64,000 nt of DNA from Neocallimastix lanati (nom. inval.) (GCA_016946835.1 JACVTC010000246.1:22501-86500), one strand, 5' to 3'; shown: positions 24,491 through 37,583, numbered from the stretch's first letter. Translations and numbers: made by a program. Notes: generated by a model not told the origin, from the letters alone.

Positions 24491-24990
24491 AAAATAATAT
24501 TTTATACTAAATAAAAACTATATATAAAAATATTTTATACTAAATAAAAACTATATATAAAAATATTTTATACTAAATAAAAACTATATATAAAAATATT
24601 TTATACTAAATAAAAACTATATATAAAAATATTTTATACTAAATAAAAACTATATATAAAAATATTTTATACTAAATAAAAACTATATATAAAAATATTT
24701 TATACTAAATAAAAACTATATATAAAAATATTTTATACTAAATAAAAACTATATATAAAAATATTTTATACTAAATAAAAACTATATATAAAAATATTTT
24801 ATACTAAATAAAAACTATATATAAAAATATTTTATACTAAATAAAAACTATATATAAAAATATTTTATACTAAATAAAAACTATATATAAAAATATTTTA
24901 TACTAAATAAAAACTATATATAAAAATATTTTATACTAAATAAAAACTATATATAAAAATATTTTATACTAAATAAAAATATATATAAAA
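24491..24990. repeat. 33-bp tandem repeat, about 15 copies
   Basis: Nearly perfect array with a 33-bp period; each unit contains ATACTAAATAAAAACTATA. Homogeneity is very high, so the array expanded or was homogenised recently. No spacers of unique sequence are present. Confidence 0.95.
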
Positions 24991-25447
24991 TATTTTAATT
25001 CTTTAATAATAAATAATAAAAATTATTTATTAAAAAATTATTAAATTATTTTATATTAGAGAAAAAATAAAATATTAAAATTAAAAGAATTAAAAAGTGC
25101 ACTTTTAAAATAATTATTAAAATTATTTTAAAAGAATATTAATAAGTTAATATAAATAAAAAAAAACAATTTTTTAATAACAATAAATAAAAATATAAAA
25201 AAAATATAATTATTTAGAGTTATCAAAAATAATGTAATACAAAAAATAAAAATTTTTTTGTACCGAAAAATATTATATAATAATTAATAAATAAATAAAT
25301 ATTAATTACCGTTAAATAATAATAATTGTTATCTAAAAGTTTTATCTTATAATAAATATAATTATTAAATAAAAAAAAGATAATTTAATAATAAACAATA
25401 ATGTATTTGTATTATATATTAGGAGAAATAAAAAATAATAATTATTA

Positions 25448-25481
<34 letters not shown>

Positions 25482-25775
25482 TTAATTTTATTTTTTTGTA
25501 GATTTATTTTGTATTATTTTTTTGTATTTAAATATATTGTTATTATATTATAATATATGTGATGAAAAAATTTTTTATATTTTTTAATACATTTTTATTT
25601 TTATTGGATAAAAAATTGAAATTTTATATTTATATTAAATTTTTTTAATTTTTTATATGGCTTTAAATATTAATTATTTGATTATATTGAATTTTTTTTA
25701 TTTTTTGTATGGCTTCAAGTTAAAAATATTTAATTGTATTGAATTTTTTTTTTTTTTTTTTAGTCCTATTTATTG

Positions 25776-25817
<42 letters not shown>

Positions 25818-26450
25818 TTTTGATTGATTTAAATTTTTTTTTTTATATAATATAAAATCATTATCAATTATAATTATAAATTTAATAAATAAAGATTTAA
25901 TAATTTTAACTATTAATAAGTATTAAAGCTTTTATACTAAATATATATCATTTAAATATTCATATTAAACAATATTTATATATCATTTAATTTAATTAAT
26001 CAAATAAAAAATTATATATAGTTTTATTATTAAATCCAGAACTTTTTTTTTTTTTTATTTTAAATACTGATATTAATAGTAATATATTTATATATTTATA
26101 TAGTAATATATAAGATATAATAAAATAATTTAAAAATATTTCAAAAAAAAAAAAAAAAAAATAAAAGTAAAAGTTTATAATTTTAATTATATAATATTAT
26201 ATTTTGTATGTATCCTATTTATATTTTTAACATGAATTTATTGAGTAATAAAAAAAAATATTTAAACATAATAAAAAATATATTTATTTAATGATTTTTT
26301 ATTATATAGACAATAAAACGTTAATAAAATATTTATTTTAAAAATAAAAAAAGATAACTATCTTTTATTTTCCAAAAAAAAAAAATAAATAAATAAATAA
26401 ATATTATATATCAACAATTTAAAAAAATATTAAATTTTATTAATTAATAA
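24991..26450. other. AT-rich with long poly-T runs, no gene seen
   Basis: Poly-T runs at 25450-25475, 25747-25762 and 25781-25813. No open frame with coding character on either strand. Confidence 0.55.
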
Positions 26451-27760
26451 AAAAAAAAAATTAAAAAAAAATATTTTATATGGGATATTTTTTAATAATT
26501 TTATTATTAATAATTATACTCTTTACGTAACACTAAAAAAGGAAAAAAGGAAAAAAGGGAAAAAATATATTAATAAATATATATATTTTTTAATTTCATT
26601 TCATAATACTTTTATTTATTATTTTATTTATTTAATAGGTATAATTTTTATATTTTTATTTAAATTCTATTATTATTTTTAATAACATTAATAATAAAGA
26701 TTGTTCATTAAACAAAAGAATAAATAATTTAATTATTTTAAATTTATATTTTTATTTCAATTTTATTACTATTTAATAAAAAATTTATGCAATTGAGCAC
26801 AAAAAGTTTAATTTTAAAAAAGAGGATTTTCTTATACTTTTACATTTAAAAAAAAAATACTATGATAAAAATAAAATTTATATAAAAATATAAAAAAGAT
26901 AAATTTAAAAAAGAGGATTTTCTTATACTTTTACATTTAAAAAAAAATACTATGATAAAAATAAAAATTATATATAAAGATATAAAAAAGATAATTTAAA
27001 TATTAAAATCGACTGTTTTATTATTATTGATATTGAATAAAAAAATTAAAAATAAAATAAAAAAAAAAATAAAATAAAAAAAAAATAAAAAAAAAAATAA
27101 AAAAAATTAAAATAAAATATAAAAATAAGCAAAGAAAAAAAAAACCAAATATAAAAATAAAATAAAAAAATATAAAAAAAATATTTATATGGGATATTTT
27201 TTATTAATTTTATTATTAATTATTCCTTTAAGTAACACAAAAAAAAAGGAAAAAAGGAAAAAAGGGAAAAAAAAGTATATTTTTTCAAAAAAATTAATAA
27301 TATATATATATTTTAATTTCATTTAATAACACTTATACTTATTATTTTATTTATTTATTAGATATAATTTCTATATTTTTATTTAAATGCTACTTATTAT
27401 TTTATTTATTTATTAGATATAATTTCTATATTTTTATTTAAATGCTACTTATTATTTTATTTATTTATTAGATATAATTTCTATATTTTTATTTAAATGC
27501 TATAATTATTTTTAGTAGTATTAATAATATAGATTATTTATTAAACGAAAAATATATCATATAATTATTTTCATTTAATATTTTTATTTCATTTTTATTA
27601 ATTATTTAAAAAAAATTATATAATTGTACACAAAAAGTTTAATTTTAAAAAAGAAGATTTTATAATACTTTTACATTCAAAAAATAAAAAATTATTCTTG
27701 ATAAAAATAAAAATAATATAAAAATGTAAAAAGATAATTTAAATGTTAAAATCAACTTTT
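26451..27760. repeat. Segmental duplication (about 0.6 kb twice) with internal repeats
   Basis: 26470-27020 and 27185-27770 share ATATGGGATATTTTTTA, the GGAAAAAAGGAAAAAAGGGAAAA run, and AAAAAAGAGGATTTTCTTATAC-type sequence. Inside the first copy a piece of about 98 bp is tandemly repeated (26815-27000). Inside the second, a unit of about 58 bp with TAGATATAATTTCTATATT is repeated three times (27335-27512). No gene. Confidence 0.8.
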
Positions 27761-28911
27761 TTTTATTATTATTTATATTGTATAAAAAATAAAAAAAAAA
27801 TAAAATAAAAAAAATAAAATAAAAAAACAAAATTAAAAAATAAATAAAATAAAAAAAAAAATAATAAAAAATAAAAAAAAATAAAATAAAAAAAATGAAA
27901 TAAAACAATGAAATAAAATAAATAAAATAAAAAATAATAATATAAAAAAATTAAAATAAAAAAATTAAAATAAAAAAATTAAAATAAAAAAATAAAAAAA
28001 GAAAAAGAATAAAAAATAAAAAAATAAATATAATAAAATAAAATAAAATAAAAAAAAGAAAAATAAAATAAAATAACAAAATAAAAAAAATAAAATAAAA
28101 ATAAAAAAAAATAAAAAAATTAAAATAAAAATAAAATAAAATAAAAAAAATTAAAATAAAAATAAAATAAAATAAAAAAAATTAAAATAAAAATAAAATA
28201 AAATAAAATAAAATAAAATAAAAAAAGAAAAATAAAATAAAATAACAAAATAAAAAATAATTAAATAGAAAAAAAAAATAAAATAGAATATAATAAATAA
28301 AATAAAAAAAAATAATTAAATAGAAAAAAAAAATAAAATAGAATATAATAAATAAAATAAAAATAAAAATAAAATAAAAATAAAATAAAAAAAATAAAAT
28401 AAAATAAAAAATAAAATAAATAAAATAAAAAAATTAAAATAAAAAAAATAAATAAATAGAAAAAAAAAATAAAATAGAATATATAATAAATATAATAAAA
28501 ATAAAATAATATAAAAAAATTAAAATAAAAAAATAAATAGAAAAAAAATAAAGTAGAATATAATAAATAAAATAAATAAAATAAAATAAAAATAAAAAAA
28601 AAATAAAATAAAAAATAAAATAAATAAAATAAAAAATAAAAATAAACAAAAAATAATAAAAGAAAAAATTAAAAAATAAAAATAAACAAAAAATAATAAA
28701 AGAAAAAATTAAAAAATAAAAAAAAAGTAAAACAAAAAAAATTAAAATAAACCAAAAAAAAAAAATAAAACAAAAAAAATTAAAATAAACCAAAAAAAAA
28801 AAAAGTAAAACAAAAAAAAAAAAAATTAAAATAAACCAAAAAAAAAGTAAAACAAAAAAATTAAAATAAACCAAAAAAAAAAAGTAAAACAAAAAAAAAA
28901 ATAAAATAAAC

Positions 28912-28946
<35 letters not shown>

Positions 28947-29165
28947 AAATAAAATAAACCAAAAAAAAAAAAATAAAATAAAATAAAATAAAATAAACCA
29001 AAAAAAAAAAAAAAAAAAAAAATAAAATAAAATAAACCAAAAAAAAAAAAAAAAATAAAATAAAATAAAATAAACCAAAAAAAAAAAAAAAAAAATAAAG
29101 AAAAAAGTAAAGTAAAATAAAATAAAATAAAATAAAATAAAAATAAAATATAAAAAATGAACTAA
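27761..29165. repeat. A-rich simple repeats; G-poor AATAAACCAAAAAA array at 28725-29090
   Basis: Degenerate (AAAAT)n/(AAATAAA)n. At 28430-28580 there are several AATAGAAAAAAAAATAAAATAG-like units. From 28725 to 29090 the unit is TAAAATAAACC plus a variable A run, where the plus strand has C but almost no G. The long Phe-rich minus-strand frames are low-complexity artefacts. Confidence 0.85.
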
Positions 29166-29480
29166 CAATAATATATATTATATTGATATATCTTAATAAT
29201 ATTTATTAATAAAAATAATATGAATATCTATTTTATAGATGTTACAATAAATATTATAATTATATATATTAATAAAACACCTTAGGACATATTTATATTT
29301 CTATATTACATAAAAGCTTTATTATTATATTATTAATTTTTTTTATTTAAGCAATTATTTTTTTTTAAAAAAAAAGAAAATTAAATAAAATAATTTATAA
29401 GTAATTCGTACTTTAATCATAATTATATTGAAGTTTTTTATTTTTATTTTTATTTTTATTTTTATTTTTATTTTTATTTA
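29166..29480. other. AT-rich, no gene seen
   Basis: Includes an (ATTTTT)n run at 29438-29478. Nothing coding. Confidence 0.5.
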
Positions 29481-29484
29481 ATAC

Positions 29485-30285
29485 TTGTTTATTTATTTAT
29501 AGAATCTTTATGCTTTTTTCTAAAAATATTAATGCTTCCTATTGAATATTATATTTCTCAAAAGGAAAATTACGTTTATTAAAAGTATAATATTAATTTT
29601 CAATATTATCTATTGAGAATTGATAGAAAATATAAGCATTAATTACAAATGTCTCGCATACAAGTAATTTTCTTACTTTAATATCTCGGTATAGTTCTAT
29701 AATTATTAATAAATAAATAGGAATTGGAGAAAGACTTTAGAAATGAATTATTATCAACTTCTTGAATACAGATACAAATAGAATTATAAATTGAGTTAAA
29801 ATGATAAATTTTAATCATTTTTTTAGAGTTCCAACCATTAACACTCCAGCTAATACAGAGGTTATAATATTGACCATTCGAGAATAGAGTAGAATAAAGA
29901 AGGCTATCAAATATAAGATAGTAGGTTCAGAATTATACATAATCTATTATGATTAATCTGTATGTGTGAATCCTTGAGATAATCAATCAATGTATTCTTA
30001 TTAAAATTTTAATATTTTGTATTCATTAAAATAACTTTCAAATAATTCGTTTTATTATTATTGTTAGCTCGTTTAGCTATTAGAAAGAAGAAATTTTTCA
30101 TATTAATATTTTTCTTTTATTAAATCTATGAATAATTTCATTACAACTTGTTATTTCTTCTCTCTTAAGTACTTTTTCAGTCTACTTTCATTCCAAGATT
30201 CAATATCATGAATAAGAATTAAATCAAAATGCTTTATTGTAAAAATCGCTTTATTGTACAAAAGCGCATCAGACCTCTATATATA
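29485..30285 (-). pseudogene. Decayed non-LTR retrotransposon relic (endonuclease region)
   Basis: On the minus strand a broken frame reads, between 29865 and 29690, like the N-terminal part of an AP-type endonuclease of LINE elements: …ISWSVNGWNSKK… then …ICICIQEVDNNSFLKS…, the positions of the metal-binding Asn and Gln-Glu motifs. Upstream (30275-30150) a 41-codon stretch, SDALLYNKAIFTIKHFDLIL and onward, may be the preceding N-terminal part. Several stops and frame changes are present, so it is dead. The GC content and lack of simple repeats separate it from its surroundings. Family assignment rests on motif reading only. Confidence 0.5.
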
Positions 30286-30382
30286 ATTGGTATATAAAAA
30301 TAAAAAATAAAATAAAAAAATTAAAAAAAAAATGTTTAAAATTAAAAAAAAATGTTTAAAATTAAAAAAAAAGAGTAAAAAA

Positions 30383-30418
<36 letters not shown>

Positions 30419-32040
30419 TATAAAATTTAAAAGGAATAGTAAAAAAAAGATATTTTAAAATAAAAAGTAGTAGTAAAAAAAAAAAAAAAGAAAGTATAAA
30501 ATAAAAAGTAATTGTATAAAAAAATAGTATATAAAATTCAAAAGTTAAAAAAAAAAGAGAATATAAAATTAAAAAAGTAAAAAAAAAAGAGAATATAATA
30601 TTATAAAAAAAGGAAATAAAAAAAAAGAAAATATAAGATGAAAAAGTAATTATAAAAAAAAGAAAGTTTAAAATTAAAAAGGAATAATAAAAAAAATAAG
30701 AAAAAATAAAATTAAAAAGGAATAGTAAAAAAAAGAGAGTATAAAATTAAAAACGAATAATAAAAAAAAAAAGATATTTTAAAATAAAAAGTGGTAGTAA
30801 AAAAAAAAAAGAAATTATAAAATAAAAAGGAATAGTAAAAAAAAAAGAGAGTATAAAATTAAAAAGTTTAAAAAAAAGAAATAAATAAAAAAAAAAGGAA
30901 AGTATAAGATGAAAAAGTAATGGTAAAAAAAAAGAAAGTTTAAAATTAAAGAATAGTAAAAAAAAAAGAGATTATAAAATTAAAAAGGAATAAAAAAAAG
31001 AAAGTATAAAATTAAAAAGGAATAAAAAAAAGAAAGTATAAAATTAAAAAGGAATAATAAAAAAAAAAGAGATTATTAAATTAAAAAGTTCAAAAAAAAA
31101 AATAAATAAAAAAAAAAGTATAAGATGAAAAAGTAATAGTAAAAAAGAGAGTATAAAATTAAAAAGGAATAATAGAAAAAATGAAAGTATAAAATTAAAA
31201 AGGAATAATAAGAAAAAGAAAGTGTAAAATTAATAAGGAATAATAAAAAAAAAAAAGAGATTATTAAATTAAAAAGTTCAAAAAAAAAGAAATAAAAAAA
31301 AAAAGAAAGTATAAGATGAAAAAGTAATAGTAAAAAAGGGAGTATAAAATTAAAAAGGAATAATAAAAAAAAAAAGAAAGTGTAAAATTAAAAAGGAATA
31401 ATAATAAAAAGAAAGTACAAAATTAAAAAGGAATAGTAAAAAAAAAGAGATTATTAAATTAAAAAGTTCAAAAAAAAAAAAAAAGGAATTAAAAAAAAAA
31501 AGAAATTATAAGATGAAAAAATAATAGTAATAAAGAGAGTATAAAATTAAAATAGAATAGTAAAAAAAAAGAAAGTATAAAATTAAAAAGGAATAATAAA
31601 AAAAGAGAGTATAAAATTATAAAGGAATAGTAAAAAAAAAAAAGTATAAAATTAAAAAGGAATAGTAAAAAAAATACTTTAAAATAAAAAGTAGTATTAA
31701 AAAAAAAAAAAAAAGAAAGTATAAAATAAAAAATAATAGTAAAAAAAATAGTGTATAAAAATAAAAAGTAAAAAAAAAGAAAAGAGAGTATAAAATTAAA
31801 AAGGAATAGTAAAAAAAAAAGATATTTTAAAATAAAAAGTAGTATTAAAAAAAAAAGAAAGTATAAAATAAAAAGTAATAGTAAAAAAAAAATAGTGTAT
31901 AAAATTAAAAAGTAAAAAAAAAAAAAAAGAGAATATAAAATTAAAAAAGTAATAGTAAAAAAAAGGAAATAAAAAATAAAAAAAAAAAAAAGAAAGTTTA
32001 AAATTAAAAAGTAATAGTAAAAAAAAAATGCAATAAATTT
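30286..32040. repeat. Purine-rich, C-depleted degenerate tandem repeats
   Basis: About 1.75 kb of degenerate units of about 30-45 bp of the form AAAATTAAAAAGGAATAGTAA plus an A run plus GAGAGTATAA. The plus strand contains G but almost no C throughout, an extreme strand asymmetry. No gene. Confidence 0.9.
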
Positions 32041-32810
32041 ATATAAATATTAATAATAAGAATAAAAATAATGATAATAAGTAAATAAAATTAAAAAAAT
32101 AAACAAAAAAGTTAAATTAAAATATAATCATAATCAAAATCATAATCACACTAATAATAATAATAATTTATTATTATAACTTAACCATAAATTTAACATA
32201 ATGGAGAGTGTTACTTTTGGGAACGTGGGTTTATGTGAAATGTGACAATTAATATTTAGTAGTATTTAATTTCAAAGGTATATTTTAATATTATTTATTA
32301 AATCATTTTATTCGTATATAATTTTTGTATATTTAAAATATTAAACTTTCTATTACTTTAATTTTATTATTAATATTGAATAAAATATTAATAATAAATT
32401 ATTATAGTTTTTCTATTATAATTTATTTGTTCGTTTGATAAAGTAATAATAATTTTACAATAATAAATTTTAATTATTTTTTCTTTTATAATATTTTTGT
32501 TCGTTTAATATACTAATAATAAATAATTTTTACATATATTATATCTATTATATCTATGTAAAAATTATTTAATATAATATAATGTTGATTAGGTTAATAA
32601 TCATTTTTAATTAATTTCAATGAATTAGAATTAATTTTTAAATATCATATATTGAGTTTGGTACCATTAATATTTTGTTGGTAATAAATTAAAAATTTAA
32701 ATTTTTAATTTATATTGACCAATAATATTCCTTATAGCCAATCTCATATTTAATATTAAAATTTTATTATTTATAAATATTTTTATATTATTTAAATATT
32801 TTTAATATTT
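32041..32810. other. AT-rich region with a small GC patch and an imperfect inverted repeat
   Basis: A patch of higher GC (32203-32245) holds a 13-codon frame starting ATGGAGAGTGTTACTTTT. At about 32645-32755 an imperfect inverted repeat with arms of about 50 nt (TTGAGTTTGGTACC… / …GCCAATCTCATATT) centres on TTAAAAATTTAAATTTTTAA. No gene assigned. Confidence 0.5.
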
Positions 32811-32975
32811 AATTTTCTTTTGGAATTAGATATTAATTTTTTAAGCGTTTTTATTATTTTCATGTAATTTTCTTTTGGAATTAGATATTAATTTTTAAGC
32901 GTTTTTATTATTTTCATGTAATTTTCTTTTGGAATTAGATATTAATTTTTAAGCGTTTTTATTATTTTCATGTAA
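32811..32975. repeat. Three tandem copies of a 54-55 bp unit
   Basis: Units begin at 32811, 32866 and 32920, each AATTTTCTTTTGGAATTAGA through TTAAGCGTTTTTATTATTTT. Copies are almost identical. Confidence 0.95.
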
Positions 32976-34088
32976 TTTCTTAAGTATTTAAATTGGTAAT
33001 TGAATGAAATAAATATATAAACGAATTTAAAATTTAACAAGTAATTTATTCTTTATTAATTAGTTAATATATAAATTATAACTTTTTTTATTTTTTTATT
33101 GAAATATCTTTAAATATTTTTACTTATTAAATTAAATAGTATTTATTCATTTAATAAAAATTTTTAATGAAAAAATATTTGAATAATAAATAAATTTTTG
33201 AAAATTTTAAATAAAATAAAAACTTGAAAAACCTTTTATTTTTTTTTAATATTTAAATATTATTATATAAAATATGTATAATAATATTATATATATATAA
33301 ATAAACCATTAAAAAAATTATGAAATATTAATTGAAAATGAAAGTATTATTTCAAAAAATAAAATCAAAATAGAAATCAAAATAAAATTTTGATAATATT
33401 AAATATTAAAAATAAACTAATTTTTTTTAAAAAAAAAATAACATTTTATTTTTTAATATTAAAACCTTTCTTTATTTTTATATTTTTATTTATAAAATAT
33501 ATACGTTTTTTATAATTCTTGTTCTTATTATCATTTCTGCTTATTAATTTTTTTAATAAATTTATATATATACATATGTATATTTTTTTATTTATTTATC
33601 GATATTTAATAATATATTTTGTTAAATTTTTTTTTTATATTTTTAAAAATTTTAAATAAATAATATTATTAAATATAAATTTAAAAAAAATAATTAATGT
33701 AAAATTTTATTTATACGTACTACTATTATAATTTTTATTTTATATCTATTATTTATTTACTTATATATTTTTTAATTATTATAGTAGTAATTATAATTAC
33801 TTTTAATTTTTTTTTTTTTATTATTAATATTTATATTAAATGTATTTTAATTTTTTTTACCTTTTTAATTTTATATAAAAATTTATTAAACTAAAATATA
33901 ATTAATTTTATTTTAATATATTTTTTATTTTATTTATTTCTAAATTAATTTATAACAAATATAATACTAAATTTATTATAATATTTTATTATTTTACGAT
34001 AGGTTTATTTTAATTTTTTTTTTTTTTTGTTTAATTTAATTCATTTCATTTAATATATTATTTATATCTAAATTAATATACCTACGTT
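32976..34088. other. AT-rich flank 3' of the PI-PLC pseudogene, no gene seen
   Basis: A/T filler without coding character on either strand. Confidence 0.55.
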
Positions 34089-36994
34089 TTATTGTTCTTC
34101 AGTAATCCAAAGATTAAAGTAGAATAATTGAGTAGGGTCATACTCATTACAATTTATCATAATTAAACTAGAATCTGTGTTTAACCCAACGCATTTATCT
34201 TGGTATAATGGTGACATAATGTAATTACTATTACGATAGAAGATAGTTCTATCATTGTCCCATTCACCTAAAACTAAGGAAGCATTATCCTTAGCCATAA
34301 TACAACGTTTATAATCAAGTTTAAGATCGAAATGACCATTGTGGGTATATGGAACATCCCACAAAGAGTAGTTGGAATGGTCTTACTACAATTGTTTAAA
34401 CTTAAATTTATTTCTGTATTATTTATTTCTTTTCCATTTAATAACCCTATACAATTTTCGTTATTTCCAATTAAATGGAAAATACCTTCAGTTGTATGCT
34501 CCAATTTGGCATTGGAATCGCAATTACCTAATTCTAAAGATCCTGTATCTATATTTGAAACACGCAAACAATAATTAGGTTGCGACATAGAATAAAAGTA
34601 ACCCTTACGAGAAGGTAATACCATCCATTTAGAATAATTAGTATCATCGCAGGGTTTTATTGTAACTGGATTATTTGGCAGTTGTGGTACGTATAAGCAT
34701 TTATTGATAAAAGCATAATAAAACCAATAAACATTATAACCAGGTTTGACTGTGGTAGTTGGATTAACAATATTAGAAATTGTAGAATTAGTAGTTGGAA
34801 TAGAAGTAGTAATTGTCGTTGTTGAAGTGACAGTAGTTTCAGGTTCTAAATTATCAATTGGAGTAATTTCAATATAGTTAATTGTATCTTAATTTAAATT
34901 TTCAACAACTCATTCAGAATACTCAGTAAGAGATGGGCCAAACTTTTTGTCGGTAGCATCTAAACAGTATTTCTTATTGGGTTCTTTATAATTCTTCACA
35001 CAAATATTTCCATCGTTATTAATTATAAAATGTTTATAGTGATTAACCTGATCATAAGCTTCAGTGCAATTAATTAACGCAGAATCAATTCCATTCATGG
35101 CATATAAGCATTTGTTATTAATAGCTGATATAATTTGGTTGTTTCGAAGATACCATAAGCTGTAATCAGTATTATCACAGTTACCCAAATAAATTTCGTT
35201 TTTAAATGTAATCAAACATTATTTAGTCTTTTTACTACAGATATGGAATTTAGATTCAATAGAATATTTTGGTATAACTCTTAAATTATTATTACATTCA
35301 TATGGGATACCACACCATTCACCATTTTCGAATCCCCAGTCACCGGCTTCATCAGTATATTCAAGTTTAATACAATCAAAACAACATTTGTAGTATTGTT
35401 TGAGAAATTTAGTTGAACACGTTGCTTCCATATATTCCTTAGCATGTAATATGGATGGCATTAATTTAAAATTGTTTTCAATGCACAGACTTTTATTAGT
35501 GCTTGAGCAAAGTTTTCCATTAATAACAACAAACGACTTATTAATTTTCTCGTCACTTTTGTTACATGGGTAAGCACTTAACTTATTATTTTCTAAAAAT
35601 ACTAAACATTTTTCACTATCATAAGATGAAACAACGTTATAATGGTTACCATTTTTTTTGATGTACAATTGACTTTTAGAACTATTGATAAATTTAGAAT
35701 CGTTAGTTATGGCATAATACTTTGTACCATATTCATTATAGACTAATTCGTATTGAAGACAATTAACTCCGTTACCACTATTTTCATTACGTTTTCCTAA
35801 TGATAAATCTGAACTTACGAAATTAAATAGAGATTCTAAATAATAACCTATTCCTTTTACGGTAAATGAATCTTTAAATTCTTGACCAAAGTTACTTAAA
35901 TATATTTTGCGGATAACAGAAGTAGAAGAATAATCTAATATAATCCATTGATGATATATATCTTTATCAAATTTTATTAAATTATTGTTTATCGTTTCTG
36001 CTCTTTCTGCTAAACTTGAATCGGTTAATGTATATATAATTTGTATAAGAAATCCTGCTTCATCAGATGCTCTCGCCGTATTCATAAAATTTATAGTCAG
36101 AACATCTTTATTATTTTTGTTCAAAAATTTTTCGGTTATTGTTTTATCATAAAGTTTATATATTCAATCCTTACTTCTACAATCAATTTCACCTGTTAGT
36201 ACATCCTTTACCATATACCATTTATTGTTTTCTCTTAAGTTATATGCATCTTGAACATGAATATCTCCAATTACGACTTGGCGACAAATATCACCACTAT
36301 TTAACCCTAATGGGTCCGCCTTATTATAAAAATAACAACCTCCCATTTCAGATATTTCAATTTTACAACCAAAATTTTGATTGTTTTTACCTGAATCATC
36401 TTCCATTACGAAATTACTACGGGTAACAATATATATCTTACATTTTACATCTTTATGTAATGGAATAGTTGTTGAATTATAAATATAATTCTGGTATTTC
36501 TTATCAAATATTACATTACCAACTTTATTCGTAAATTCTTTTGCTTGCATTTTCTCAGGTCTATTTTCTTGTTTCAAATGAAGAATAATAGTTTCATCTT
36601 TGCTTTCCTGAGTTAATAAAAATTCAACGCAATAATCCAAGACTTTATTTAAATGGAGTTTTTTCCAACTCCAAAAACTTTCCCAACATACTATGCTATC
36701 ATGAGAATTATATATATTTCTATCACTGGATTCTTCATCATCTGAAAGTCTTAAATCTAAATATCTTATTCCATTTTCTAACTGTTCCTTAATACTTAAA
36801 TTCTGAGTTTGAGCAAAAGCGCTTACTGCCGTGGTTACTCTAAAAGTTCCACTATCGTGTGTACCTGGAATATTTAATTTATTAAGTTTCAAATCCTCAG
36901 GTAATAAACTCATCCATTTTCTATCATTATTATCTGCTTTAACATTGATAAATAATAATATAAAACTGATAATAATAAATAACGAACTTTTCAT
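34089..36994 (-). pseudogene. Secreted PI-PLC-like phosphodiesterase with dockerin and ricin-B-like modules, disrupted
   Basis: Signal peptide at residues 1-20, then a PLC X-type domain of the bacterial/PLCXD kind: I-P-G-T-H46-D47-S-G, Y-L-D80-L-R82 and N-S-H98-D, matching the two catalytic His and the Asp/Arg of this fold. The barrel continues past the first stop. Next come Cys-rich ricin-B-like repeats, a module with CC..C…GDWGFENGEWCGIP (about 35445-35310) of the fungal dockerin/CBM10 type, a second ricin-like block, a Thr/Ser-rich linker (34890-34780) and a third. Interruptions, all in one frame: TGA 36166-36164, TAA 35221-35219, TGA 34912-34910, TAA 34891-34889; plus a frameshift near 34365 (extra TG). 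About 968 codons if read through. Coding character persists to the end, so decay is recent. Role in life: likely extracellular, docked to a cellulosome or to sugars. Confidence 0.85.
35300..35450 (-). other. Fungal dockerin / CBM10-type module within the PI-PLC pseudogene
   Basis: Spacing of Cys (C, C-C, C, C, C) with Y-T-D-E-A-G-D-W-G-F-E-N-G-E-W-C-G-I-P is the hallmark of dockerins of anaerobic fungi, which attach enzymes to scaffoldins. This is the best taxonomic marker in the window. Seen by motif; no alignment was run. Confidence 0.8.
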
Positions 36995-37530
36995 TATTAA
37001 AAACCTAGAAAAAATTATAAATTTTATATAATTATATATTTTAAATTACTAAAATATTAAATATTTTTTTTAATATATACATACTATTTTTTATTTGTTT
37101 CGTTATATTAATATTTTAGTTAATTATACTATTCGCTTATACTTTTTATTTTTCTATATTTTAAATTAACATTTACAATTAGTAATTATTCAGAAGGAAT
37201 AATAATATTTCCAAATATAAATTTGAGAAAAAATTTATTATATCTGAATAATTTAGTTTTTGTAATTTCGGAATATGTAATATACTTTAATTTTCTATAT
37301 TTCTAGAAGAGAAATATGAATAAAAGAAAAATTAAATAATAAATTTAAATACATAGCTAAATACATAGCCTTATTGGAGATTAAAAAGGCTTATTTCTTT
37401 AGTACTTATTTTTTATATTTTAGAAATAAATTGTTTTATTTCTGTATTTGTAATAAATGTTTAAATTTCTTTTCTAATCTATATTTATTTTCCAAAGCTA
37501 ATCTATAAAGATATATATTTACATAATTTT

Positions 37531-37583
<53 letters not shown>

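Noticed and set aside
24491-24990. CRISPR-like array
   Set aside because: Units are directly abutting without unique spacers and the genome is eukaryotic.
27660-29168. Phe/Ile-rich minus-strand frames at 27660-27908 and 28434-29168
   Set aside because: Low-complexity A-rich repeats; no coding character.
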